Positions 17,093-25,552 of a stretch of DNA of 64,000 nucleotides are shown here, piece after piece. Source of the DNA: Kineococcus terrestris (GTDB lineage: Bacteria > Actinomycetota > Actinomycetes > Actinomycetales > Kineococcaceae). Both the position numbers and the translations under genes were made by a program. How positions within the stretch are numbered: the first letter of the stretch is position 1; every line of letters starts with the position of its first letter. The notes beneath the pieces were generated by a model. It ran no database searches, was not told the DNA's origin, and was given only the letters and a program-made list of their open reading frames with translations. The stretch is from NCBI RefSeq assembly GCF_041020765.1, contig NZ_JBEUEJ010000016.1. The stretch is one strand, 5' to 3'.

Positions 17093-19144
17093 ATGACCTT
17101 CTTCCCCCGCCGCACGGTCCACCTCGACTTCCACACCGGTCCCGACGTCCCGGACGTGGGCGCCGACTTCGACCCGCGCGCCTTCGCGCGGACCTTCCTC
17201 GACGCCCACGTCGACAGCGTCACGGTCTTCGCCAAGTGCCACCACGGGATGCTCTACTTCGACACCGACCGCCCCGAGCGGCACCCGGGGCTCGTCCCCG
17301 GCCTGGACCTGCTGCGCGAGCAGGTCGACGCGCTGCACGCCGTCGGGATCCGCGCGCCCGTCTACCTCAGCGTCCAGGTCGACGAGCACGCCGCCCGCGA
17401 GCACCCCGAGTGGGTGGCGCAGACCCCGGAGATGACGCTGGTGCGCCGCCGGGAGGGCAGCCACGCGCAGGGAGACGCCTACACCGCCGGCTGGCACGTG
17501 CTGGACATGTCCACCGGCTACCAGGACCACCTGGCGGGTCAGGTCACCGAGGTGCTGGAGCACCTCGGGCAGGTCGACGGGCTGTTCCTCGACATGTGCT
17601 GGGACCAGCCCAGCAGCACCCGCGCGGCGAACGAGGCCGCCCTGGCGGCCGGCCTGGACCCGACGACGCAGCAGGGCCGCGACGCGCACGCCCGGCGGGT
17701 CGCCCTGCGGTACATGGCCCGCTTCCGCGACCTGGCCGCCCCGCACCTGGCGCCCGACGTCGCCTCCGGGGTGTGGTTCAACTCCCGGCCCAAGACGAAC
17801 CTGCACGCCGAGGCGCAGCTCCTGCGGCACGTCGAGGTCGAGTCGCTGCCCACCGGCGGGTGGGGGTACGCCTACCTGCCCTACGTGGCGCGGTTCGTGC
17901 GCCCGCTGGGACTGCCGACGCTCAGCCACACCGGCCGCTTCCACCGCAGCTGGGGCGACAACGCCGGCCTGAAGCCGCAGGCGGCCCTGGACTACGAGAC
18001 GCGGCAGATCCTCAGCTACGGCCTCACCAACGGGGTGGGCGACCTGCTTCACCCGCGCGGCGTCCCCGACGCCGCCGTCTACGAGCGCGTCGGCCGCTCC
18101 TACGCCCACGTCGCCGCGTGCGAGGAGCACCTGGCGGGCACGGCGCCGCTGGCGCAGGTCGCCCTCGTCGTCGACCCCGACCTCGGCGACGCCCCGGGGG
18201 CGTCCGGCATCGGGGCGGTCCGCCTCCTGCAGCAGCTGCGGCACCAGTTCGACGTCGTCCCCCCGCGCGCCGAGCTGTCCGGGTACGAGGTCGTCGTGGT
18301 GCCGGAGACGACGCGCGTCGACGGGGAGCTGGCGGCGGCGCTGTCCGCCCACGCCGCCCGCGGCGGCGGGCTGCTGCTGGTGGGGGAGGGCCTGCGCGGT
18401 CCCGACGGCGCGGTCAGCGTCCCGGGAGCCGGTCTGGAGGTGCTGGGCGAGGCCGAGCACGCCACCACCTTCCTGCGCAGCGTCCACCCCGCCGTCCCCG
18501 ACCTCGGCCTCGACGCCGTCGTGTACGAGCGGGGCCTGCGCGTGCGCCCCCTGCCGGGCACCGAGGTCCTCGTCGGCACCGTCGCGCCCTACTTCGACCG
18601 CGACTGGCGACGCTCCAGCGGGCACTCCTACACGCCGCCGGACTCCGCCGCGGGGGTGACGGACTCCCCGTCGGTGACCCGCCGCGGGCGGGTCGTCGCC
18701 GTCGCCCAGCCGCTGCTGAGCTCCTACGGCCGGTTCGGGCTGGAAGCCCACCGCACCGTCCTGGCGGCCCTGCTGCGCGAGCTCCTGCCGCGGCCCGTGG
18801 TCACCGCGACGGGTCCGCTGCACCTGGAGGTGGTGGCCCACCGCGGCGAGGACCGCACCGTCGTCAGCCTGCTCAGCCACCTGCCGACGCGGGTGGGCGC
18901 GGGGCTGGGCGGCGAGGGGCTCGACCTCGTCGAGGACCCGTTCCCCCTCGTCGACGTGGACGTCGTCGTGCGCTGCCCGCGGCCGCCGTCCACCGCCGTC
19001 CTGCAGCCGGCCGGCACCCCGCTGGAGGTGCGCGTGGAGGACGGCGCCGCTCACGTGCGCGTCACCGTCCTCGACGGGCACGCTCTGCTCGTGCTCGAGC
19101 ACCCCCCGACACCCTCGACCCCGACCACCCCCCGAGGAGCCTGA
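17093..19144 (+). CDS. GHL6-type glycoside hydrolase with trimerisation domain
   Basis: A 683-residue protein. The N-terminal part (to about residue 340) resembles the GHL6 family of putative alpha-amylase-superfamily hydrolases: DSVTVFAKCHHGMLYFDT, IRAPVYLSVQVDEHA, then GLFLDMCWDQP with an acidic residue at the end of a barrel strand. Residues about 360-560 resemble a beta-galactosidase trimerisation (glutamine-amidotransferase-like) domain (YEVVVVPETTRVDGELAAAL; GGGLLLVGEG). No signal peptide is seen, so it would act inside the cell on imported glycans. ATG 17093 has GGAGGG eight bases upstream. A role in opening a fucosylated oligosaccharide is inferred from neighbours only. Confidence 0.75.
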   Translation: MTFFPRRTVHLDFHTGPDVPDVGADFDPRAFARTFLDAHVDSVTVFAKCHHGMLYFDTDRPERHPGLVPGLDLLREQVDALHAVGIRAPVYLSVQVDEHAAREHPEWVAQTPEMTLVRRREGSHAQGDAYTAGWHVLDMSTGYQDHLAGQVTEVLEHLGQVDGLFLDMCWDQPSSTRAANEAALAAGLDPTTQQGRDAHARRVALRYMARFRDLAAPHLAPDVASGVWFNSRPKTNLHAEAQLLRHVEVESLPTGGWGYAYLPYVARFVRPLGLPTLSHTGRFHRSWGDNAGLKPQAALDYETRQILSYGLTNGVGDLLHPRGVPDAAVYERVGRSYAHVAACEEHLAGTAPLAQVALVVDPDLGDAPGASGIGAVRLLQQLRHQFDVVPPRAELSGYEVVVVPETTRVDGELAAALSAHAARGGGLLLVGEGLRGPDGAVSVPGAGLEVLGEAEHATTFLRSVHPAVPDLGLDAVVYERGLRVRPLPGTEVLVGTVAPYFDRDWRRSSGHSYTPPDSAAGVTDSPSVTRRGRVVAVAQPLLSSYGRFGLEAHRTVLAALLRELLPRPVVTATGPLHLEVVAHRGEDRTVVSLLSHLPTRVGAGLGGEGLDLVEDPFPLVDVDVVVRCPRPPSTAVLQPAGTPLEVRVEDGAAHVRVTVLDGHALLVLEHPPTPSTPTTPRGA

Positions 19145-19145
19145 C

Positions 19146-20198
19146 GTGACCGACACCCTGCCCGACGTGCCGGCGGACGCCGTCGACCCCGCGCTGGTCC
19201 CGCAGCGCGTCCTCGCCGGCGGCGCGCGGATCCCCGCCATCGGCGTGGGCACCTTCGGCTCCGACCGGTACGGGCCCGACGAGGTCGCCGCGGCCGTCGC
19301 GGGCGCCCTGCGCGCCGGGTACCGGCTGGTGGACTGCGCCTCGGTGTACGGCAACGAGCCGCAGGTCGGCGCCGCGCTGGCGGGGGCGTTCGAGGCCGGC
19401 CTGCCCCGCGAGGACGTGTTCGTCATGTCGAAGGTGTGGAACGACGCCCACGACCCGGACGCCGCCGTCGCCTCGGTCCACCGCTCGCTGCGCGACCTGC
19501 GGCTGGAGCACCTGGACGCGGTGTTCGTGCACTGGCCGTTCCCCAACCACCACCCGCCGATGGCCGACACGGACGCCCGCGACCCGCACGCCCGCCCCTA
19601 CGACCACGACGCCTACCTGGCCCTGTGGCGGGCGCTGGAGGGGCTCGTCGACGCCGGTCTGGTGCGCCACCTGGGCACCTCGAACACCACCGTCCCCAAG
19701 CTGCGGCTCCTGCTCGCCGATGCGCGCGTCCGCCCGGCCCTGAACGAGATGGAGCTGCACCCCACGTTCCAGCAGGAGGAGCTGTTCTCCTTCTGCGTCG
19801 AGCACGACGTCCTGCCGGTGGGGTACTCCCCGCTGGGCTCGCCGTCGCGGCCCGAGCGCGACCGCACCCCCGACGACGTCGCCGACACGGAACTGCCGGT
19901 GGTGCGCGAGATCGCCGCCGCGCACGGCGTCCACCCCGCGCTGGTGTGCCTGAAGTGGGCGGTCGCCCGCGGGCAGGTGCCCATCCCGTTCGCCGTCAAG
20001 CCGGCGCAGTACACGGCGAACCTGCGCGCGGTGACCGAGGACCCGCTGACGCCCGCGGAGGTGGAGGCCCTGCGCTCGGCCGAGCGCGGCAACCGGCTCA
20101 TCAAGGGGCAGGTGTTCCTGTGGCCGGGCTCGCGCTCCTGGCGGGACCTGTGGGACGAGGACGGGACGATCCCCGGCCGCGACCTTCTGGAGGGCTGA
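19146..20198 (+). CDS. Aldo/keto reductase, candidate L-fucose dehydrogenase
   Basis: A 350-residue aldo/keto reductase. The catalytic tetrad is visible: D and Y in VDCASVYGNE, K in FVMSKVWN and H in VFVHWPF. The usual IPKS...R cofactor clamp is replaced by IPFAVKPAQYTANL, so NADP preference should not be assumed. The C-terminus LIKGQVFLWPGSRSW is an unusual extension. The gene starts one base after the GHL6 stop and is followed five bases later by a FucU-type mutarotase. AKR-type L-fucose dehydrogenases oxidise fucopyranose to the lactone, which fits the downstream lactonase. Function is inferred from context. Confidence 0.85.
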   Translation: MTDTLPDVPADAVDPALVPQRVLAGGARIPAIGVGTFGSDRYGPDEVAAAVAGALRAGYRLVDCASVYGNEPQVGAALAGAFEAGLPREDVFVMSKVWNDAHDPDAAVASVHRSLRDLRLEHLDAVFVHWPFPNHHPPMADTDARDPHARPYDHDAYLALWRALEGLVDAGLVRHLGTSNTTVPKLRLLLADARVRPALNEMELHPTFQQEELFSFCVEHDVLPVGYSPLGSPSRPERDRTPDDVADTELPVVREIAAAHGVHPALVCLKWAVARGQVPIPFAVKPAQYTANLRAVTEDPLTPAEVEALRSAERGNRLIKGQVFLWPGSRSWRDLWDEDGTIPGRDLLEG

Positions 20199-20203
20199 GG
20201 GCC

Positions 20204-20635
20204 GTGCTGAACTACCGCCTGCTGCACCCGCCGCTGCTGGCCGCGCTGGCGCGCGCCGGGCACGGCGACCGGATCGTCCTGGCGGACGGGAACTTCCCGC
20301 TGCGCACCGCCGTGCGGCCGGACGTCGAGGTCGTGCACCTGAACCTGCGGCCCGGGACGGTCAGCGTGCCCGACGTGCTCGAACCGCTGCTGGAGGCGGT
20401 GCCCGTCGAGGCGGCCACCTACATGGGCACCCCCGACGGCGCGGTCGTCGACGCCCACGCGGACTACGACCGGCTCCTGGGGCCGGCCGTCCCGACGACC
20501 GTGCAGGGGGACCGGTGGAAGTTCTACGACGAGACCCGCGGTGAGGACGTCGCCGTGGTCGTCGCCACGGCGGACCAGCGGCTGTGCGCCAACCTCGTGC
20601 TCACGGTGGGGGTGCGCGGGGGCGGGCCGGGGTGA
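20204..20635 (+). CDS. RbsD/FucU-family sugar mutarotase
   Basis: A 143-residue protein of the RbsD/FucU family, which interconverts anomers of fucose or ribose in the cytosol. The conserved N-terminus LNYRLLHPPLLAALARAGHG with the catalytic histidine, then ADGNFP, are diagnostic. In this neighbourhood fucose is the likelier substrate. GTG 20204 has GGAGGG about ten bases upstream. Its stop codon overlaps the start of the next gene (GTGA), so the two are translationally coupled. Confidence 0.88.
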   Translation: MLNYRLLHPPLLAALARAGHGDRIVLADGNFPLRTAVRPDVEVVHLNLRPGTVSVPDVLEPLLEAVPVEAATYMGTPDGAVVDAHADYDRLLGPAVPTTVQGDRWKFYDETRGEDVAVVVATADQRLCANLVLTVGVRGGGPG

Positions 20636-21534
20636 GCGGCGCGCCGCCCGGTGACCCCTCCGGTCCCGTCGTCGTCGACGCCCACCAGCACCTGTGGGAC
20701 CCGGCCCGCCGCCGCTACCCGTGGATGGAGGTGCCCGGCCGGGAACCGCTGCGCCGCCCGTACGCCCTCGACGACCTGCGCGCCGCGACGAGCGCGGCCG
20801 GGGTGCAGCGCACGGTCCTCGTGCAGACCGTCTCCGCGGCGGAGGAGACGCGGGAGTTCCTGCGGACGGCCGGCGGGAGCGGCGGCCTCGTCGCCGCGGT
20901 CGTCGGCTGGGTGGACCTGGCCGGTGACGTCCCGGCGCAGGTCGCGGACCTGCGCGGCGGGCCCGGCGGCGCGCTGCTGGCCGGGGTGCGGCACCAGGCG
21001 GAGGACGAGCCGGGCACGGCCTGGCTGGAGCGCGGCGAGGTCGCGCGCGGGGCGGTGGCGGCCGCGCGGGCGGGGCTGGTGCACGACCTGCTCGTGCGCG
21101 CCGACCAGCTGGACGCCGCGAGCGCCCTGGTGGACGCCGTGCACGAGGCCGAGCCCGGCGCCGTGTTCGTGCTCGACCACGGCGCGAAACCCCCGGTCGG
21201 TGGTGACGGCTGGGCGGCGTGGGCCGCCGCCGTCGCGCGCCTGGCGCAGCGGCCGCACGTGCGCTGCAAGCTGTCCGGGCTGTTCACCCTCGTCCCGGCG
21301 GGCGCGCCGGACGAGGCGCTGCGGCCCACCGTCGAGCACCTGCTCGGGGTGTTCGGGCCCGGGCGCTTGCTGTTCGGCACCGACTGGCCGGTGAGCACCC
21401 TGGCCGCCGGCCACGCCGACGTCCTCGCCCGCACGCGCGCGCTGCTGGCCGGACTGGCCCCCGGTGAGCGCGCCGCCGTGCTCGGCGGCAACGCCGTCAC
21501 CGTCTACGGGCTCGACGCCCCCGTTCCCCGCTGA
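20632..21534 (+). CDS. Amidohydrolase, probable L-fuconolactonase
   Basis: A 300-residue amidohydrolase-2 family (PF04909) protein. VDAHQHLWDP gives the HxH metal-binding pair at the first strand, a histidine follows in VLDHGAKPP, and FGTDWP carries the conserved active-site aspartate. Members next to sugar dehydrogenases hydrolyse sugar lactones; L-fuconolactone to L-fuconate is the natural step after fucose oxidation. GTG 20632 overlaps the mutarotase stop. This is the last visible oxidative step: no fuconate dehydratase is encoded nearby. Confidence 0.85.
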   Translation: MSGAPPGDPSGPVVVDAHQHLWDPARRRYPWMEVPGREPLRRPYALDDLRAATSAAGVQRTVLVQTVSAAEETREFLRTAGGSGGLVAAVVGWVDLAGDVPAQVADLRGGPGGALLAGVRHQAEDEPGTAWLERGEVARGAVAAARAGLVHDLLVRADQLDAASALVDAVHEAEPGAVFVLDHGAKPPVGGDGWAAWAAAVARLAQRPHVRCKLSGLFTLVPAGAPDEALRPTVEHLLGVFGPGRLLFGTDWPVSTLAAGHADVLARTRALLAGLAPGERAAVLGGNAVTVYGLDAPVPR

Positions 21535-21590
21535 CCCCCGCTCGACCCGAGCCCGACCCCGACCCCGATCCCGACCGAGGAGACACCCCC

Positions 21591-22931
21591 GTGGCGATGT
21601 TCGACGGCGCGCCGCAGCGCCCGGAGCCGTACCGCAGGTTCGAGCGGGAGGTGCCGCAGTGGTACCGCGACGCGAAGTTCGGGATCTTCGTGCACTGGGG
21701 GGCGTACTCGGTGCCGGCCTGGGCCGAGCCGACCGGCGAGCTGGGCACCGTCGACGAGCGGACGTGGTTCGCGCACAACCCCTACGCCGAGTGGTACGCC
21801 AACACCGTCCGCATCGACGGCAGCCCGGCGCAGCAGCACCACCGCGACGTCCACGGCGGGGCGCCCTACGACGACTTCCTCGACCGCTGGGGCGCCGAGG
21901 AGTTCGACGCCACCGCGCTGGTCGACCTGTTCCGCCGAGCCGGCGCGCGCTACGTGGTGCCCACCACCAAGCACCACGACGGGATCGCGCTGTGGGACGC
22001 GCCGGGCACCGGGGACCGCAACACCGTGCGCCGCGGCCCGCGCCGGGACCTGGTCGGCGAGTTCGCCGCGGCCACCCGCGCGGCGGGGCTGCGGTTCGGG
22101 ACCTACTACTCCGGCGGCCTGGACTGGTGGTTCACCGACTTCCCGCCCATCACCGGCACGGACTTCTCCGCGGTGCGGCCCGTCGACGAGGCGTACACCG
22201 AGTACGCCTCCGCCCACGTCGCCGACCTCGTCGACCGCTACGCCCCCGACGTGCTGTGGGGCGACATCGAGTGGCCCGACGCGGGCAAGCCGGAGGGGCC
22301 GCGCAGCTTCGCCCACCTGCTGGACCGCTTCTACGCCGCCGCGCCCGACGGCGTCGTCAACGACCGCTGGGGCCTGACGCACTGGGACTTCCGCACCAGC
22401 GAGTACCAGCAGGGCCGCTCGGTGGAGACGAGCGCGGCGTGGGAGAACTGCCGCGGCATCGGGCTGTCGTTCGGCCACAACCGGGCCGAGGGCCCCGAGC
22501 ACCACCTGGACGGGCCCGCGGCGGTGCGCCACCTGCTCGACGTCGTCTCGCGCGGGGGCAACCTCCTGCTCAACGTCGGCCCCGACGCCGCGGGCCGGGT
22601 CCCCGAGCTGCAGCGGCGCTGCCTGGAGCAGGTCGCCGCCTGGATGGACCGGCACGCGGACGCGGTGCACGGCACGGAGGTGTTCGCCGACGGCGGGGCG
22701 TCCGCGGAGCCGTGGGTGCGCTGGACCCGGCGCGGGCGCACCGCGCACGCCGCGGTGGAGGCGGAGGGGCGGGTCCGCCTGCCCGTGCGCGCCGGGCGGC
22801 TGGACGCGGCCGGGGCGCGGCTGCTGGACGGCACGGCGGTGCCGGCCCGCGAGGTCGACGGCGGCGTCGAGGTGGAGCTGCCGGAGCGGAGCGTGCCCGG
22901 GCCGCAGGTGGTGGCCCTCGACCTCGCCTGA
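21591..22931 (+). CDS. GH29 alpha-L-fucosidase
   Basis: A 446-residue glycoside hydrolase family 29 enzyme. Family signatures include WYRDAKFGIFVHWGAYSVPA, the catalytic-site histidines in TTKHHDGIALWD, and VLWGDIEWPD, where D225 is the expected nucleophile. SRGGNLLLNVGPDAAG near residue 320 is also standard. It removes terminal alpha-linked L-fucose from glycans. There is no signal peptide, so it acts on oligosaccharides already imported by the upstream ABC system. GTG 21591 is preceded by AGGAGA. The C-terminal 80 residues form a small beta domain. Confidence 0.94.
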   Translation: MAMFDGAPQRPEPYRRFEREVPQWYRDAKFGIFVHWGAYSVPAWAEPTGELGTVDERTWFAHNPYAEWYANTVRIDGSPAQQHHRDVHGGAPYDDFLDRWGAEEFDATALVDLFRRAGARYVVPTTKHHDGIALWDAPGTGDRNTVRRGPRRDLVGEFAAATRAAGLRFGTYYSGGLDWWFTDFPPITGTDFSAVRPVDEAYTEYASAHVADLVDRYAPDVLWGDIEWPDAGKPEGPRSFAHLLDRFYAAAPDGVVNDRWGLTHWDFRTSEYQQGRSVETSAAWENCRGIGLSFGHNRAEGPEHHLDGPAAVRHLLDVVSRGGNLLLNVGPDAAGRVPELQRRCLEQVAAWMDRHADAVHGTEVFADGGASAEPWVRWTRRGRTAHAAVEAEGRVRLPVRAGRLDAAGARLLDGTAVPAREVDGGVEVELPERSVPGPQVVALDLA

Positions 22932-22940
22932 GCGGATCCC

Positions 22941-23282
22941 TCAGCCGGTGCCGGTGCCCCCGTCGCGCTGGGCGGCGAGGCTCCACACGGCGGGCAGGCC
23001 GTCGTCGTCGCCGGAGTAGTCGTCCGGTGTCGACTGCAGCGGGGTGACGCGCGCCTGCCACGCCACGTTGGCCGGGTGCTCGCGCAGCGCCTCGCGCATG
23101 GCGGCGTAGTCGTCGACGTCGACGAGGTGGAACACGTCGCGACCGCTGCGCCAGATCCGCCAGTCCCGCACGCCCGCGGTGGTCAGCGCCTCCACCAGGT
23201 CGTCGGGGACGGCCGCGTGCAGGGCGTCGTACGCCTCGACGGCGTCGGCGTGCAGGCGGGTGTGCAGGGCCTTCTCGACCAC
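22941..23282 (-). CDS. RhaM/DUF718-family L-sugar mutarotase
   Basis: A 113-residue protein of the L-rhamnose/L-fucose mutarotase family (DUF718). LHADAVEAYDALHAAVPDDL, the RIWRSGRDVFHLVDVDDY segment with its histidine, and a C-terminal W-containing stretch are typical, as is the short length. It is unrelated in fold to the FucU-type mutarotase two genes earlier. The gene is convergent with the fucosidase gene; only nine bases separate the stop codons. It may serve fucose or rhamnose. Confidence 0.88.
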   Translation of the reverse strand: MVEKALHTRLHADAVEAYDALHAAVPDDLVEALTTAGVRDWRIWRSGRDVFHLVDVDDYAAMREALREHPANVAWQARVTPLQSTPDDYSGDDDGLPAVWSLAAQRDGGTGTG

Positions 23283-23357
23283 GTCGTCGTCCTCTCGGAG
23301 CCGGTGCCGGAGCTGCGGCGAGCGTACGCCGGGAACCGGGAGCGGGACCGCGGCCGG

Positions 23358-23960
23358 TCAGCCGCGGCGCGCGTCCAGCGCCCGCACGTGCGCGGGCAGT
23401 TCCGCGGTGACCTCGTCCAGGAACCGCGCGAGCGCCCCCGGGTCGCCGCCGGCGGCGATCCAGCGCCGGTACGCCTCGCGCCACACCGTCAGCGCGAGCC
23501 CGGCGGCCAGGGCGGCCTCCCCGGCGGGGACGCCGTCGGCGCGCAGGAACTCCTCCGCCCGCTGCTGCCAGCGCAGCTGCTGGGCCAGGTCGCGCGCCCG
23601 CAGCGCGGGGTTCTCCTCCAGCACGCGCTCGCGGGCGCACTTGACGTCGCCGTCGCGCCCGGCGGACGCGGCGAGCGCCCGCACGCCGTGCAGCAGGCGG
23701 GCCAGCGGTGCGGCGCCCGCGCCGGCGGGGACGGCGGCTTCGAGGACCTCGCCGAACGCGTCCTCGTCGGCCGCGAACATCGCGTCGTCCTTGTCGCGCA
23801 CGTGGCGGAAGAACGTGCGCGCGGACATGTCGGCGGCGTCGGCGATCTCGGCGACCGTCGTGGCCTCGTACCCCCGCTCGGCGAACAGCCGCAGGGCCTG
23901 CTCGGCCAGCGCGCGCCGGGCCGCGGCCTGGCGCCGCTCGCGGGGGGTCGGTCGCTGCAC
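23358..23960 (-). CDS. TetR-family regulator
   Basis: A 200-residue TetR/AcrR repressor. The N-terminal HTH reads ALRLFAERGYEATTVAEIAD and ADMSARTFFRHVRDKDDAMF; the C-terminal two thirds are an all-helical ligand domain. It is divergent from an SDR gene, and a perfect 15-base palindrome overlaps the SDR promoter, so it likely represses the SDR and, from the shared gap, itself. The ligand is unknown. Confidence 0.9.
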   Translation of the reverse strand: MQRPTPRERRQAAARRALAEQALRLFAERGYEATTVAEIADAADMSARTFFRHVRDKDDAMFAADEDAFGEVLEAAVPAGAGAAPLARLLHGVRALAASAGRDGDVKCARERVLEENPALRARDLAQQLRWQQRAEEFLRADGVPAGEAALAAGLALTVWREAYRRWIAAGGDPGALARFLDEVTAELPAHVRALDARRG

Positions 23961-23984
23961 GCCGTCATCTCAGCACACGACGTC

Positions 23985-24014
23985 TTGACAGCACCAGCCG
24001 ATGTGACACATCGT
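23985..24014 (+). promoter_or_regulatory. SDR promoter with overlapping TetR operator
   Basis: TTGACA at 23985-23990 is a perfect -35; with an 18-base spacer the -10 would be CATCGT (24009-24014). The perfect palindrome CGATGTGACACATCG (23999-24013) lies across the spacer and -10, ideally placed for repression by the divergent TetR protein. Confidence 0.65.
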
Positions 24015-24058
24015 GCCATCACGACAACGTGAGCCACACCGATCGACAGGAGAACCCC

Positions 24059-24865
24059 GTGGACGTCACCGGTTCCACCGCCCTGGTCACCGGCGCCTCG
24101 GGCGGCATCGGCGAGGGCGTCGCCCGCGCCCTGGCCGCGCGCGGCGCGCACCTGGTGCTGGTCGCCCGCCGCGCCGACCGCCTGGAGGCGCTGGCCGCCG
24201 AGCTGCGCGCCCGGCACGGCGTCGAGGCGCTGGCCGTCCCCGCCGACCTGGCCGAGCCCGGCGCCGCCGCCCGGGTGCAGCAGGCCGTGGAGGCGTGGGG
24301 CGGCCGGGCCGTGGACGTGCTCGTCAACAACGCCGGGTTCGGGCTGACGGGCCGGTTGGCGCAGGCCGAGGACCCGGCCCGGCTCGCCGCGATGGTCTCC
24401 GTGAACTGCACCGTCCTCACGGAGCTGACCGCCCGGTTCCTGCCGGGCATGGTCGCGCGCGGGCGCGGCGCCGTGGTGAACGTCGCCAGCATGGCCTCCT
24501 TCGCGCCCCTGCCCGGCTTCGCCGTCTACGCCGCCACCAAGGCGTTCGTCCTGTCGCTGTCGCAGGCGCTGTGGGCCGAGACGCGCGGCACCGGGGTCCT
24601 GGTGACGGCCCTGTGCCCGACCGCCACCGACACCGGGTTCTTCGACGTCTCCGGCGAGAGCGCCGGGGCGGGGGTGCGCCGGCGCAGCGTCGAGCAGGTC
24701 GTCGCCACCTTCCTCGACGCGCTGGACGCCGACCGCCCCGTCGTCGTCGACGGCCGCGCCAACGAGGTGGTCGCCGCGGCGAGCAGGTTCGTGCCGCGCG
24801 GGCCATTCCTGCGCCTGGCCGGCCCGCGCATCGCCGACCGGGTCGGCGCCCCCGCCGCCCGCTGA
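24059..24865 (+). CDS. SDR-family oxidoreductase under TetR control
   Basis: A 268-residue SDR of the DltE/YqjQ-like group. TGASGGIGEG binds cofactor, NNAG is present, and catalytic Y157/K161 occur in YAATK with S about 14 residues earlier (NVASMASF). The RRADRLEALAAEL segment after strand 2 suggests NADP preference. GTG 24059 is preceded by AGGAGA at five bases. It probably detoxifies or modifies a small molecule sensed by the divergent TetR repressor; the substrate is unknown. Confidence 0.88.
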   Translation: MDVTGSTALVTGASGGIGEGVARALAARGAHLVLVARRADRLEALAAELRARHGVEALAVPADLAEPGAAARVQQAVEAWGGRAVDVLVNNAGFGLTGRLAQAEDPARLAAMVSVNCTVLTELTARFLPGMVARGRGAVVNVASMASFAPLPGFAVYAATKAFVLSLSQALWAETRGTGVLVTALCPTATDTGFFDVSGESAGAGVRRRSVEQVVATFLDALDADRPVVVDGRANEVVAAASRFVPRGPFLRLAGPRIADRVGAPAAR

Positions 24866-25009
24866 GCCGCTGGCCGGGCCGACCCCCGCGCCGACCGCCG
24901 GGCGACCCGCGCCTACGACCTGGGGAGGACCCGGAGCCGCCCCGGGTACGGCGGGGGCAGCGGGCGCGGACCGTCCCGCCGCCGGACGCGGTGCGCGCCC
25001 GCGCCGGGC

Positions 25010-25015
25010 CAGGCT
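25010..25015 (+). promoter_or_regulatory. -10 hexamer of probable leaderless gtrA mRNA
   Basis: CAGGCT lies exactly six bases ahead of the GTG at 25022, with no Shine-Dalgarno between. Confidence 0.35.
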
Positions 25016-25021
25016 GCTGCC

Positions 25022-25546
25022 GTGACCACCGCCACGCGCGCCGCCGAGACCACCGCCCCGTGGACCGCGCCGGCCCGGGTGGCGCTGCCGCGGCCCCGGG
25101 CGCTGTCCGTCCCGCCGGTCCTGCGCGCCCGCGCCGCGCGGCTGGGGACCCCGCTGCGCTTCGTCGGCGCGGGCCTGGCGGGCAACGGGACCCACGCGCT
25201 GGTGTTCCTGCTGCTGGTCCGGTTCGCGCCCGTGCCGGTGGCCGCGGTGAACGTCGTGGCCGTCGTCCTGTCGACCGTCGCCACCAACGAGCTGCACCGC
25301 CGGTTCACCTTCCGCGGCGGCGCGAGCACCGCCTGGTTCAAGGGGCACGGCGTCGGGGGAGCCGCGGCTCTGACGGGGTTGGTGCTGAGCACGACGGCGC
25401 TGACGCTGTGGCACCACCTCGCGCCGGGCGCGAGCGGCGCCAGCGGTCTCGCGGTCGTCTACGCCGTCACCGGGACGGTCGGGCTGGTCAACTTCCTCGT
25501 CCTGCGCCGGGTGCTGCGCGCGCCGGCGCTGCCCGCGCCGCGCTGA
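25022..25546 (+). CDS. GtrA-family membrane protein
   Basis: A 174-residue protein with a basic, Ala/Pro-rich N-terminus and four hydrophobic segments. LRFVGAGLAGNGTHALVFLLL, the NVVAVVLSTVATNELHRRFTF stretch and VNFLVLRRVL are typical of GtrA proteins, small membrane proteins thought to flip polyprenyl-linked sugars during cell-surface polysaccharide synthesis. No glycosyltransferase gene is adjacent. The stop codon is six bases from that of the convergent TetR gene. Confidence 0.85.
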   Translation: MTTATRAAETTAPWTAPARVALPRPRALSVPPVLRARAARLGTPLRFVGAGLAGNGTHALVFLLLVRFAPVPVAAVNVVAVVLSTVATNELHRRFTFRGGASTAWFKGHGVGGAAALTGLVLSTTALTLWHHLAPGASGASGLAVVYAVTGTVGLVNFLVLRRVLRAPALPAPR

Positions 25547-25552
25547 GGGCGC

